Assembly (NCBI RefSeq): GCF_004340875.1
Contig: NZ_SLXQ01000012.1
Location: 62,001 to 126,000 of the forward strand
DNA length: 64,000 nt
Direction of reading: 5' to 3'
From: Tamaricihabitans halophyticus
GTDB taxonomy: Bacteria > Actinomycetota > Actinomycetes > Mycobacteriales > Pseudonocardiaceae
Shown: in pieces, positions 8,525-16,639 of the stretch
Position numbering within the stretch: position 1 is the first letter of the stretch
Layout of the letters: every line of letters begins with the position of its first letter
Notes under the pieces: model-generated
What the model was told of the DNA's origin: nothing
Seen by the model: the letters and a program-made list of their open reading frames with translations, nothing else
Databases searched by the model: none
Position numbers and translations under genes: made by a program

Positions 8525-9111
8525 CCGAGAAGCAGCTGCCGACCGTCGGTTTCACGAAGATGGCCGAAGGAACCGCGCAGGACTACGAACTGCTCGCCAC
8601 GTACGAGGATGCTGAGCTCGCGCGGTTCCCCGATCGGGTTCTCGGTTGGTTGCGCGACATGGACGACCACACCGGCTACCAGGTCACCCGGCTGGAACAC
8701 AGCCTGCAGGCAGCGACCCGCGCCTACCACGCGGGTGAGGACGAGGAGACCGTCGTTTGCGTGCTCCTGCACGACATTGGCGACATGTTGGCCCCGGCAA
8801 ACCATTCCGAGGTCGCGGCCGCGGTGCTCCGTCCCTATGTCTCGGAACGCAACTACTGGGTCCTCAAGCACCATGGCGTGTTCCAGGGGGTGTACTGGTT
8901 CCACCACGTCGGTGCGGATCCAGACACCCGGGAACGCTGGGCAGCGCACCCCTGGTACCAGGACTGCGTGGACTTCTGCGCCAACTACGACCAGAACTCG
9001 TTCGATCCGGACTATCCGAGCAAACAGCTGGAGTTCTTCGAACCCATGGTCCGTCGCATCCTCGCCCCCGAGCGCGTCAAGGCCCCGGATCTGGCGGAAC
9101 ACCCCGGCTAG
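8521..9111 (+). CDS. HD-domain diiron oxygenase, PhnZ/TmpB-like
   Basis: A 196-residue HD-domain protein translationally coupled to the preceding dioxygenase (ATGA overlap). Ligand candidates in order are His60 (RLEHSLQ), His84-Asp85 (LLHDIGD), His95 (ANHSE), His117 (LKHHG) and Asp157 (NYDQNSF). This is the H-HD-H-H-D order of the mixed-valent diiron oxygenases PhnZ, TmpB and MIOX, and the 24-residue step from the first His to the HD pair equals that in PhnZ as I recall it. The expected reaction is oxidative C-P cleavage of a 1-hydroxyphosphonate, releasing phosphate and a carboxylate. A nucleotide phosphohydrolase role is the alternative for an isolated HD protein, but the operon context favours an oxygenase. 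Confidence 0.82.
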   Translation: MTEKQLPTVGFTKMAEGTAQDYELLATYEDAELARFPDRVLGWLRDMDDHTGYQVTRLEHSLQAATRAYHAGEDEETVVCVLLHDIGDMLAPANHSEVAAAVLRPYVSERNYWVLKHHGVFQGVYWFHHVGADPDTRERWAAHPWYQDCVDFCANYDQNSFDPDYPSKQLEFFEPMVRRILAPERVKAPDLAEHPG

Positions 9112-9119
9112 CTCTGCGC

Positions 9120-9153
9120 GGTGACCGCAATATCTAGGGATCTTGCGGTCACC
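9120..9153 (+). terminator. stem-loop after the tmpAB-like pair
   Basis: Perfect 11-bp arms GGTGACCGCAA and TTGCGGTCACC separated by 12 bases, nine bases after the HD gene stop. There is no T-run, so either a GC-rich actinobacterial-type terminator or a mRNA 3' stabilising hairpin. A related stem occurs at 49651-49676. Confidence 0.55.
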
Positions 9154-9269
9154 AAGAGGTCGACAGGTGTCGGCTCGCGGCGGCTCAGGACGCGACCGGT
9201 GAAGCTTGGCCGCGTGTGCCTGGTCTGCGACCCTCGGCGTTGAGCGCCGGCGGAGCCTGGAGGAGCGGT

Positions 9270-10454
9270 ATGCGGACTGGCTACGACCACATCGTTATTG
9301 GTGCCGGTGTGCTTGGCACCGCTACCGCCTACTGGCTGGCCAGATCAGGCGCGACCAACATTCTTGTTCTCGAGCAGTTCGAGCTCGGACATGACAAGGG
9401 CGCGTCCGAGGACCATTCCAGGGTCATTCGACATGTTTACGACGATCCGATCTACACGGCACTTACGCATACGATGTTCGATCACTGGTCGGACCTCGAG
9501 TACGAGACCGGCCTCAAGCTCGTCACCAAGACTGGCGGGCTGAGTCTGGTCCCGGCAGGAAGTCCAGGGCAGTCCGAGGTGGACGATTGCAAACTGGCCA
9601 TGGCACAGGCCCATATTCCGTACGAGGAGCTGGACGCCGCCGAGATCCGTCGCCGCTGGCCACAATGGACCATCGATGATGACGTGACCGGTCTGTTCCA
9701 GGTGGATGGCGGCATTCTGGACATCCGGACCGCCTGCGCCGCGCAGATCGCACGAGCCAGGGCGCGAGGTGTCGAGTTCTTGCCCAACACCACCGTTAGC
9801 GAGCTGGACTCGGCCGGCGACCGCGTGACGGTCACAACGGACAGGGGTACCTTCACCGCCGGCAATGTCGTCGTGTGCACGGCATCGTGGACTGAGCGGT
9901 TGCTTCCCTCGCTGGGACTCGGGTGGCATATGACACTCACCCAGGAGCAGGTCAGCTACTTCGCGACACCGCACCTACGCGATTTCGCTCCGGACAGGTT
10001 CCCCCAGTGGTCCTGGTTCGGCGGCCCCGAAAGGCTCTACTATGGAATGCCGATCTACGGTGAGGTCGCGGTCAAGGTTTCGCGCGATATGAGCGGTCGG
10101 TTCATCAGCAGCGACGAGCGCTCCTACACCCCGTTGCCGGAGGAAACGGAGCTCTACCGCACTTTCTTGCGGACGCATCTGCCCGATGCGGTCGGGCCGG
10201 AACTGGTTTCCAAGACCTGCGTTTACGATCTGCCCCCAGACGGGAATTTCATTCTTGACCGGGTCCCTGGACATCCCCGGATCACGATTGGCATCGGCGC
10301 CGGCCATGCCGCCAAGTTCGGCAACCTGCTTGGCCATATCCTCAGCGATATCACCCTTCATGGCGCAACGTCTTTCCCCGTCGAACCGTTCCGGGCGGAC
10401 CGGCTGGCGCTGACGGATCCCTCCTATATTCCGAAGTTCCGGCACAGCAACTGA
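9270..10454 (+). CDS. FAD-dependent amine oxidase, monomeric sarcosine oxidase / N-methyltryptophan oxidase-like
   Basis: A 394-residue DAO-family flavoprotein. YDHIVIGAGVLGTATAYWLA is the dinucleotide-binding GxGxxG segment. KTCVYDLPPDGNFILD near residue 318 carries the Cys that attaches FAD covalently in monomeric sarcosine oxidases, and IGIGAGHAAKFGNLLG is the usual closing motif (HGFK-like, here HAAKF). ATG 9270 is six bases after GGAGGAG; an upstream ATG at 9216 lacks a ribosome site. If the upstream pair yields glycine betaine, this enzyme could demethylate a downstream N-methylglycine. An N-alkylated aminophosphonate is the alternative substrate. Confidence 0.88.
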   Translation: MRTGYDHIVIGAGVLGTATAYWLARSGATNILVLEQFELGHDKGASEDHSRVIRHVYDDPIYTALTHTMFDHWSDLEYETGLKLVTKTGGLSLVPAGSPGQSEVDDCKLAMAQAHIPYEELDAAEIRRRWPQWTIDDDVTGLFQVDGGILDIRTACAAQIARARARGVEFLPNTTVSELDSAGDRVTVTTDRGTFTAGNVVVCTASWTERLLPSLGLGWHMTLTQEQVSYFATPHLRDFAPDRFPQWSWFGGPERLYYGMPIYGEVAVKVSRDMSGRFISSDERSYTPLPEETELYRTFLRTHLPDAVGPELVSKTCVYDLPPDGNFILDRVPGHPRITIGIGAGHAAKFGNLLGHILSDITLHGATSFPVEPFRADRLALTDPSYIPKFRHSN

Positions 10455-10489
10455 GCACGGCGGCACCCGTCATGCGCGGATCGGTTCGG

Positions 10490-11842
10490 CTAGGCATGCG
10501 TGCTCGTCGAGCTGGCCGGACTGCTGGTCTGCGGTGCCGAACCCCGCGCGGCCTCGGCGAGGAAGACACCACGTGTCTCCGGGGCCAGCGGCACCGAGAT
10601 CGCGATGCCGATGCCCGCGACGGCAGCGAGGATGAGCATCGTCGGGCCGATGCCGAGGCTGTCCAGCGCGGTGGGAAGCATGAAAGTACTGATTGCCGCC
10701 CCGGTGCGGCTGAGCCCGGTGGCCAGTCCGGTTCCCGCCGAGCGGATCTCGGTGGGAAAGATTTCCGAGGGGTAGACGGTCTCCAGGTTGGTAGCAGCCG
10801 CGATGACGAAGGCGATGATCAGGAAGGTGGGCAGCAGGACAGCAAGTGGCGCGGTTGGCCAGAACCCGAGTACCAGCAGGGCCGCGGTGACGATGGCGAA
10901 GGACCAGATCACGAACGAGCGGCGGGCGATCCGATCGATGATCAGTAGGCCGACGACCGCGCCACACACCAGCAGTAGGTTGTAGAGCAGCTCGCCAGCG
11001 GAGTCGCCAATGCCGAATGCCTCGGTAATCGTCGGCAAGAAGGTGGCGATGGCGAAGTAGGGGAAGACCTGACAGAACCAGAACCCGCCGGCGAACACGG
11101 TGCGGCCGAGGTACCTGCGGGAGAACAGCGCTCGGTAGGACACCCGGGTGGGCGAAGTACTGGTGTCGGCGTCGTCGACCGTGTATTCGGGTCCAAAGTG
11201 CTTGTCCAGGATCCGGCGCGCTTCGCGCTGGCGCCCTTTGCTGATCAGCCAGCGCGGCGACTCGGGCGAGCCGATCCGCAGCATCAGGGTGATCAACGCT
11301 GGAACGGCGCTACCGGCGAGCATCCACCGCCAGGAATCCGCGCCGAGCCATGCCTGCAACCCGAGACCGACGAGGAACGCGGAGACCAAACCCACCGTCC
11401 AGATCATCTGAATACTCGCCAGCAGGCCGCCCCGCTGTCGCCGGGGCACGAACTCGGACAGCAGCACTGGGGCGATCGCGTAGTCCGCACCGACGGCCAC
11501 GCCAAGTATCAGGCGCAACACCAGCAGCATGGTTGGTTCGGTCACGAACAGTTGGAGAGCCGAGGCCACTACGAACAAGATGAGGTCGGCGACAAGTACC
11601 TTCTGCCTGCCGATCCGGTCGGTGATCGGCCCGAAGATCACCGAGCCGGCGAAGATGCCGATCAGTACGGCGGCAGCCAGCAGCCCTTCCCAAACGGCGC
11701 TGAGGCGCATTTCGGCGGTGAGCAGCGGAAGCGCGAGCCCGATTGAGCCGATGATGTAGCCGTCGCAGAACATGCCGCCGCCCGTGTACACGGCGACTCT
11801 GATGTGGAAAGCGTTCAGCGGTGCGTCATCGATCCGTTTCAT
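10490..11842 (-). CDS. MFS transporter (sugar-porter/AAHS-like), probable solute importer
   Basis: A 450-residue, 12-helix major facilitator. Diagnostic loops are GPITDRIGRQKVLVADL (loop 2-3), RLILGVAVGADYAIAPVLLSEFVPRRQRGG (helix 4 to loop), SPESPRWLISKGRQREARRIL (central loop) and PSEIFPTEIRSAGTG in the second half, with a PETRG C-terminal motif. This is the organic-solute:H+ symporter side of the superfamily, so import is more likely than drug efflux. It is convergent with the amine oxidase gene and shares the minus strand with the second flavoprotein, 65 bases downstream of it. Confidence 0.9.
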   Translation of the reverse strand: MKRIDDAPLNAFHIRVAVYTGGGMFCDGYIIGSIGLALPLLTAEMRLSAVWEGLLAAAVLIGIFAGSVIFGPITDRIGRQKVLVADLILFVVASALQLFVTEPTMLLVLRLILGVAVGADYAIAPVLLSEFVPRRQRGGLLASIQMIWTVGLVSAFLVGLGLQAWLGADSWRWMLAGSAVPALITLMLRIGSPESPRWLISKGRQREARRILDKHFGPEYTVDDADTSTSPTRVSYRALFSRRYLGRTVFAGGFWFCQVFPYFAIATFLPTITEAFGIGDSAGELLYNLLLVCGAVVGLLIIDRIARRSFVIWSFAIVTAALLVLGFWPTAPLAVLLPTFLIIAFVIAAATNLETVYPSEIFPTEIRSAGTGLATGLSRTGAAISTFMLPTALDSLGIGPTMLILAAVAGIGIAISVPLAPETRGVFLAEAARGSAPQTSSPASSTSTHA

Positions 11843-11907
11843 GGCAGGCCTTTCACGTCATTGTGATTGGTGGCCGGTAGGTCCTCGTGTTCGATTGGGA
11901 CGTGGTT

Positions 11908-13209
11908 TCAGCCAAGAACCGTGCCCGTGCTGTCCGTGTTGACGGCGCGACGCCGGGAGAAAGCGGAAAGGTCGATAGTTGCACCGGTGTGGTCGCCGTG
12001 GAACTGAACAGGCGTGGTGTCGTGATCCTTGCCGTTCTCGACTTCGTCGACAATCGCGGTCATGAACTGGCCGATCAGGGGAGCATTCTTGAACTGGTTC
12101 CCGCTGGTTCCGATGGCGACGTAGTAGCCGGGCCGTTCGGTCCTGTCGTAGATGGGTGTCCAGTCGTCGGCCACGTCGTAGACGCCGACGACGCCGCGCG
12201 GACTGTGCGGCACGGCGAGTTCGGGGAGCCGGCGCGCGGCTCGGGTCACCTGCGCCTCGAACACGTCCACGGTTGGATGGGGGTGTGCTTCCTCCGGCGA
12301 GTCAAGCCACTGCAGCGGATCGCATTCGGGCTCGGTGCCGCCGACCAGGATGCCGCCGCCCACCTCGCCGCGCAGGTAGGTACCGAGGTCCATATCGGCG
12401 ATAGTGATCCCGGCGCCGTCGGTGGGTGAATAGCCGCCGGGCGCGGCGATATGGGCAACCTCTTGCCGCATGGGCCGTACGTTGACGGTGAAGTCCGCGC
12501 CGACGCCGGCCAGCACGTTGAGCTTGCCGGACCACGGCCCCGCCGCGTTGATCACGACATCGGTGTTGATCCGGGTGTGGTCGTGCAGCAACACGGAGGC
12601 GATGCGCTCGGCGGCGAGTTCGAAACCGACCACCGTGCGGCCGAGGAGGAATTCGGCACCGCGTTCTTCGGCGGCCCGGGCGAGGTTCTGTGCGGCGAGT
12701 TGAGGGTCGCTGATGTAGCCGGAGTCCGGGGTGAACAGCGCGCCGAGCGTCGCGTCGGATTCGTCGTAGAACCGATCGTCGCTGATCAGTTTTGGCGGCC
12801 AGTAGCGACCGACGTCGATACTCGGGATCCGGCTGGCGAGGGTGTCCGAGTCCCATTCCTCGTAAGGCACGCCAAACTGGTCAAACAGCGAGACGAACTT
12901 GCTTCGTGGAGCGACGTCCACATCGAGCATCGCGGACCCGGTGCGGATATAGCGCGCCATCCCTCGTGGATCTTCTCCACCGAGATGGTCACGCCAGTTC
13001 TCCCAGCAGAATTTCGATTCCCATGCCGAGGCCACCCCGGCCGCCGTGGAGAAGTTGAACCGGACGATCGCACTGGAGGCACTGGTGGAACCGTGGCCGA
13101 TCCCGCCGGTTTTGTCCACAACGACCACTTTGCGTCCGCTCTTTGCCAGCTCGAAAGCGATGCCCGAGCCGACAACTCCGGCGCCGATAACGACAACATC
13201 GGTGTTCAT
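11908..13209 (-). CDS. FAD-dependent oxidoreductase, DAO family (sarcosine/dimethylglycine oxidase-like)
   Basis: A 433-residue flavoprotein opening with MNTDVVVIGAGVVGSGIAFELA. Further DAO-family marks are GSTSASSAIVRFNF after the first strand, VVINAAGPWSGKLN for the second FAD segment and VAIGTSGNQFKNAPLIGQFM at the C-terminus. The start at 13209 follows AAGGGACACGC on the minus strand; a more upstream in-frame ATG (13278) has no ribosome site. There is no covalent-flavin CxY motif, unlike the 9270 protein. It lies between the PucR regulator and the MFS importer on the same strand, so uptake and oxidation of one amine or amino acid substrate is a reasonable reading. Confidence 0.87.
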   Translation of the reverse strand: MNTDVVVIGAGVVGSGIAFELAKSGRKVVVVDKTGGIGHGSTSASSAIVRFNFSTAAGVASAWESKFCWENWRDHLGGEDPRGMARYIRTGSAMLDVDVAPRSKFVSLFDQFGVPYEEWDSDTLASRIPSIDVGRYWPPKLISDDRFYDESDATLGALFTPDSGYISDPQLAAQNLARAAEERGAEFLLGRTVVGFELAAERIASVLLHDHTRINTDVVINAAGPWSGKLNVLAGVGADFTVNVRPMRQEVAHIAAPGGYSPTDGAGITIADMDLGTYLRGEVGGGILVGGTEPECDPLQWLDSPEEAHPHPTVDVFEAQVTRAARRLPELAVPHSPRGVVGVYDVADDWTPIYDRTERPGYYVAIGTSGNQFKNAPLIGQFMTAIVDEVENGKDHDTTPVQFHGDHTGATIDLSAFSRRRAVNTDSTGTVLG

Positions 13210-13359
13210 GCGTGTCCCTTGTGCCGTGAGGTGCGGGTTGGGCTGCCGCGATGCTGGGTCGCGTTGCTGCCTCAACATACGAGCTGGCGTGGCTGAGTCC
13301 TATGGCCTGCTGTCGCGAGAACCTGGCCCGCCGATTCGACAGGTGTCGCCTTCCCGGTC

Positions 13360-14601
13360 TCAGCTCGGCGGGTTGGTCTGGGCCTGGTAGGAAGCGGCGA
13401 GACCGCGCAGTTTCAGGCCGAGGTGCAGGGTGAGCCGGTCCTCGCCACGGTCGAGATGACTGCCGGACAGCTGTTCGATGCGCTTGAGCCGCTGGTAGAA
13501 CGTCGCCCGGTGCACGCGGAGTCGTTCGGCTGCCCTGCGCACATCGCCGGCGTTGTCCAGGAACACCTCCAGGGTCTCGATCAACACGCCGTGCGGGTCG
13601 CCGGCGTCGAGTGCGTCCAGCGCGGGGATCCACCCCGCGCGGACTATCTCGTCGGTCGGTATGCGCAGGAGAAGTTCGTAGGCTCCGAGGTTTCCCCAGC
13701 AGGCGAACTCGCCGAGGGCCGGGATCAGCAAGGCGGCGCGCGCGGCGAGGAGGGCTTCCCGATGCGACTCGACCACCGTGCTGATCGAGTCGACCGGTCG
13801 GCCGACGCCGACGACGATGCGCGTCGTGGCCGAGGTGAGGCCGTGAAACTTCGCGGTGATTCGCGCGGCCGCGGTGCTGAGCTGCCGCGGGCTTGGCGGC
13901 TCGGGCGCGGCCACCAGGATCCAAGCGCGGGAGCGGTTGGCCACGAACAGCGCGGTGCCGGGCAGCGCCCGTACGCCCTCCTCGGCCGCGGCTTCGACCG
14001 CCACGTGCCGTGGCCCCTCGGATGTCGTCGCGGGCCCGGCCTGCGCGGCGAGAACCTGATAGTGCATCGGTGACTCAGGGAGCAGTTCCTCCGCCTGAAG
14101 GTCCTCTGTCGCCCGCTCGCGGCTTACCGGGTCGGACGAGACCAGTTCCCGCAGGATTGCCTCATGACGCGTCTTGGAGCGTTCAAGTAGCAAGAACTCC
14201 CGGTAGCGGACAACGCCTACCTGGGCTGCGGTGTCAACGGCCGAGGAGATCTCGTCGTCGGTCAAGGTTCGGTCGCGATCGATGAGCCACAGGTAACCCA
14301 GATGTAGGCCGTTGCAGCGGACGGGGACGCACAGCCGGCCGTCCGCGTGCGCGCCCTGATAGTCGTGGCCAGCGACGTGCCTCGGTTCGGTCCAGGTCGG
14401 CCCGCCGAGGGCGTTGTACCGGTCGAGGACCTCATCGGGGACGGCCCTGTTGATCACGGAGATGATCCGTAGGTCGTCCTCGTCGCCGAAATGCCGGCTG
14501 GCCGCGACTAGGCGCATCGCGGGGTCGTCGATCGCGACCGAGCGGCGCAAACGCTCCGCGAGGGCGTCGACCAGGGGCTGCACGTCGTTGTAGTTCGACA
14601 C
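13360..14601 (-). CDS. PucR/CdaR-family helix-turn-helix regulator
   Basis: A 413-residue regulator. The C-terminal HTH_30 domain reads LETLEVFLDNAGDVRRAAERLRVHRATFYQRLKRIEQL (about residues 343-380). In front of it is a GGDEF-like CdaR segment (ARITAKFHGLTSATTRIVVGVGRP to HREALLAARAAL) and an N-terminal GAF-like sensing region. Members of this family control purine, amino acid and amine catabolism. It is the first gene of the minus-strand group with the flavoprotein and MFS genes, separated by 150 bases, and probably activates them. Confidence 0.88.
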   Translation of the reverse strand: MSNYNDVQPLVDALAERLRRSVAIDDPAMRLVAASRHFGDEDDLRIISVINRAVPDEVLDRYNALGGPTWTEPRHVAGHDYQGAHADGRLCVPVRCNGLHLGYLWLIDRDRTLTDDEISSAVDTAAQVGVVRYREFLLLERSKTRHEAILRELVSSDPVSRERATEDLQAEELLPESPMHYQVLAAQAGPATTSEGPRHVAVEAAAEEGVRALPGTALFVANRSRAWILVAAPEPPSPRQLSTAAARITAKFHGLTSATTRIVVGVGRPVDSISTVVESHREALLAARAALLIPALGEFACWGNLGAYELLLRIPTDEIVRAGWIPALDALDAGDPHGVLIETLEVFLDNAGDVRRAAERLRVHRATFYQRLKRIEQLSGSHLDRGEDRLTLHLGLKLRGLAASYQAQTNPPS

Positions 14602-14704
14602 CCGCTACTGTCGCCCATCCGGCGCTCGCCAGGCAACCAGCGACCTACCTGCTCGTAGCGGACCGGCTAGAAACCGCCGAGACGGCGTCGCTGCCCCGCA
14701 CCAC

Positions 14705-14777
14705 GGGCCGTTAGCTCAATCGGTAGAGCTGCGGGCTCTTAATCGGTAAATTCCGGGTTCGGGCCCCGGGCGGCCCA
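14705..14777 (+). pseudogene. degenerate duplicate of tRNA-Lys (CTT anticodon)
   Basis: 73 bases that align without gaps to the tRNA-Lys at 26645 with about six substitutions. The acceptor and D arms are identical. The anticodon reads CTT, but the anticodon stem carries a G-G clash (TCGGT replaces TCCGT), the T-loop TTCGAGC became TTCGGGC (loss of the near-universal A58), and the 3' end is ACCC instead of ACCA. The upstream flank is also duplicated (GGACCGGCTAGAAA versus GGACCGGCCAGAAA), but the putative -10 TACACT of the real gene is TGCCCC here. It is probably not a functional tRNA. Confidence 0.7.
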
Positions 14778-14792
14778 CCCCGACACAAGGCT

Positions 14793-14828
14793 CGAACCCT
14801 TGCCTGACGAATCGTTGGCAGGGGTTCG
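14793..14828. terminator. stem-loop downstream of the tRNA-Lys relic
   Basis: CGAACCCTTGCC pairs with GGCAGGGGTTCG (one G-T) across a 12-base loop. It sits 16 bases after the tRNA relic, where a tRNA terminator would be; no T-run follows. The rest of the 14602-15061 gap holds the relic, this stem and the left end of the cassette below. Confidence 0.4.
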
Positions 14829-15061
14829 GGACGGGACTGTCAAAATTTTGGCTCTGTCGCTGACACTCCCTCCCGGGTCTGGCGTGCCTGGCGATCCGAC
14901 TCGCGTGGCGGCGGCCGGGTGGTGATGGCGACGAGGGTGAAGTCTTCGCGGACGTTCGCGTCGACGGTTATGACAGGCGGATGCAGCCGGAATTGATCGC
15001 GCCTCTCGCGGCGGATCGACTCGGACTGGGCCCGGTCGTGGGTAGTTTCTTACGGGAAGAA

Positions 15062-15478
15062 CTATTGCGCGGGCTCGAGCAGGGCCAGGAGGATCCGCCG
15101 CAGTTCGGTGCGATCGCGAGGCTCAATCCTCGCCAGCCTGCGGTCGAACTCCGTTGCGAGTGCTGCGAGCGCACGGTCGCGCGCCGCCTCACCCTCGGCA
15201 GTCAGTACCAACCGATGCCGCCGCAGGTCCTCGTCGTCGATCTCGCGTCGCATGAACCCTTTCGCGACGAGGTTGCGCACGTAGACGGTCACGCTCGCCT
15301 TGGGAATCATCAGCGTTGCCGCCAGCTCGGCTGGGTACGGCGACGCGGTCACCTCGGCGAGCACGAAGAACTCCTTCGTCTCGAGTCCGAGTGCGGCCAG
15401 TTCTGTGCTGCAGGCGTCCATCACGACGGTCAGCAGGCGGTGGTTCAGCGTCCACAGCTGGGCGGCGTCAGCCGACAC
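15062..15478 (-). CDS. MarR-family transcriptional regulator
   Basis: A 138-residue winged-helix protein: LGLETKEFFVLAEVTASPYPAELAATLMIPKASVTVYVRNLVAKGFMRREIDDEDLRRHRLVLTAEG contains the HTH and the wing with the characteristic D-x-D-x-R(R) turn. It is divergent from the hydrolase at 15591. Two perfect palindromes lie in the 112-base intergenic region, so it very likely represses the hydrolase and itself. Both genes are inside the putative mobile cassette, and together they would form a self-contained inducible detoxification unit. Confidence 0.9.
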   Translation of the reverse strand: MSADAAQLWTLNHRLLTVVMDACSTELAALGLETKEFFVLAEVTASPYPAELAATLMIPKASVTVYVRNLVAKGFMRREIDDEDLRRHRLVLTAEGEAARDRALAALATEFDRRLARIEPRDRTELRRILLALLEPAQ

Positions 15479-15499
15479 GCGAGCCCCCTCATCCTGGTG

Positions 15500-15546
15500 G
15501 TACAGTTCTGTACTAGTCTAATCTCGTACGAACATATAGTTCGTAC
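15500..15546. promoter_or_regulatory. twin palindromic operator between marR and hydrolase
   Basis: Two perfect palindromes: GTACAGTTCTGTAC at 15500-15513 and GTACGAAC-ATATA-GTTCGTAC at 15526-15546. Both begin and end with GTAC, and their centres are about 29 bases apart (near three helical turns). They overlap where the divergent promoters must lie, as expected of MarR sites. Confidence 0.7.
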
Positions 15547-15590
15547 TGACCGGTTACCGAACAAACCATACGCGAAGGGGGTGCTACCAG

Positions 15591-16505
15591 GTGCTTCAGC
15601 ACGTCACGATCCCGCGCGGGCCGATCGAGCTCGCGGCCGACCTTCACCTGCCCGACAACACCGGCGGGGCCGCACCGCTGCGCGCCGTGGTGCTCTCCAC
15701 TCCTGGCAGCAGCGTGAAGGAGCAGGTCGGCGCGAATTACGCCTCCCGTCTCGCCGCCCGGGGCATCGCGGCGCTCGTGTTCGACCCCGCCCATCAGGGG
15801 CAGAGCGGCGGTGAACCCCGCGACCTCGAGGACCCATACCGCCGCGGTGAGGACATCTCCTACGCGATCGACGCGCTCAGCACGATCCCCGGCATCAACC
15901 CGCAGCGCATCGGCGTTCTCGGCGTCTGCGCCGGCGGGGGCTATGCGGTACACACCGCCCGCACGGACCACCGCATCAAAGCGGTCGGCACGGTCGTCCC
16001 GGTCAACCTGGGCACGGCGTTCCGCAGCTTCCAGCTGGACGGCCCGGCAGCCGCGCTCGAAGCCATGGCCGACGCGCGCCTCGAGGAGACCCGAGCCGGT
16101 GAGCTGACCCGCGTGAACTGGCTGCCCGACACCTTGGAGGATGCCGCAGCGGCCGGGCTGACCGATATCGACACTATCCAGGCGATCACCTTCTACCGCA
16201 CCGAGCGAGGCAGGAACGAGTACTCGACGAACCGCCGCCTCTCGCGCAGCGACTCGTTGCTCCTGGGCTACGACGCGTATCACCTGGTCGATCAGCTCAT
16301 GACCCAGCCGCTGCAGGTCGTCCTCGCCGGGCGCATCGGCGACACCGGCTCCGACGAGTCCGGCATGCAGCTCTGGAAACTGGCACCCCACCCGGTCGAT
16401 CTCATGGTGATCGAGGGTGCCGGCCACTACGAGATGTACGACGAGCCCGAGTATGTCGACGCGGCTGTCGATCGGCTTGCCGGCTTTTATTCGGACAACC
16501 TGTAA
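15591..16505 (+). CDS. alpha/beta hydrolase with Cys nucleophile (DLH/YcjY-like)
   Basis: A 304-residue alpha/beta hydrolase. The nucleophile elbow reads GVCAGGGYA at about residues 120-128, so a Cys replaces the usual Ser, as in dienelactone hydrolases and many YcjY-type proteins. An oxyanion segment LSTPGSS precedes, and the probable acid/base residues are Asp in the LAGRIGDTGSDESG segment and His in EGAGHYEMYD. GTG 15591 follows GAAGGGGG. It may hydrolyse an ester, lactone or other xenobiotic sensed by the divergent MarR. Substrate unknown. Confidence 0.85.
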   Translation: MLQHVTIPRGPIELAADLHLPDNTGGAAPLRAVVLSTPGSSVKEQVGANYASRLAARGIAALVFDPAHQGQSGGEPRDLEDPYRRGEDISYAIDALSTIPGINPQRIGVLGVCAGGGYAVHTARTDHRIKAVGTVVPVNLGTAFRSFQLDGPAAALEAMADARLEETRAGELTRVNWLPDTLEDAAAAGLTDIDTIQAITFYRTERGRNEYSTNRRLSRSDSLLLGYDAYHLVDQLMTQPLQVVLAGRIGDTGSDESGMQLWKLAPHPVDLMVIEGAGHYEMYDEPEYVDAAVDRLAGFYSDNL

Positions 16506-16639
16506 GTCGGAAATGACGGCCGGGAGTGTCAGGAACCAGCGGACAGCCCCGAACCCGGTAGACACTCCACAAGATCAGCGACAGAGCCAAGATTTTCGGT
16601 GGTGCGCCGCGAGCTGCTGTCAGCGACCGGAGACAAACA

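Larger units (their letters stand above)
14842..16596. mobile_element. transposase-less IS-end cassette carrying marR and an alpha/beta hydrolase
   Basis: The left end GGCTCTGTCGCTGA at 14850 is repeated inverted (TCAGCGACAGAGCC) at 16575-16588. The bases just outside are AAAATTTT (14842-14849) and AAGATTTT (16589-16596), a 7/8 match that looks like an 8-bp target duplication. Both ends also share an inner GACACTCCC block; relative to the right end the left end lacks about 45 bases. No transposase reading frame lies inside; only the MarR and hydrolase genes do. GGCTCT-type ends with 8-bp duplications recall the ISL3 family, but I state that family with low confidence. It fits a mobile insertion cassette or an IS that lost its transposase. 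Confidence 0.55.

Noticed and set aside
12451-13296. Plus-strand 281-codon frame opposite the DAO flavoprotein
   Set aside because: Antisense shadow; the minus strand carries the GxGxxG flavoprotein motifs.
15513-16565. Minus-strand 350-codon frame covering the hydrolase
   Set aside because: Considered as a possible transposase inside the cassette because it spans most of it, but the sequence shows no DDE or zinc motif and is the antisense of the hydrolase.
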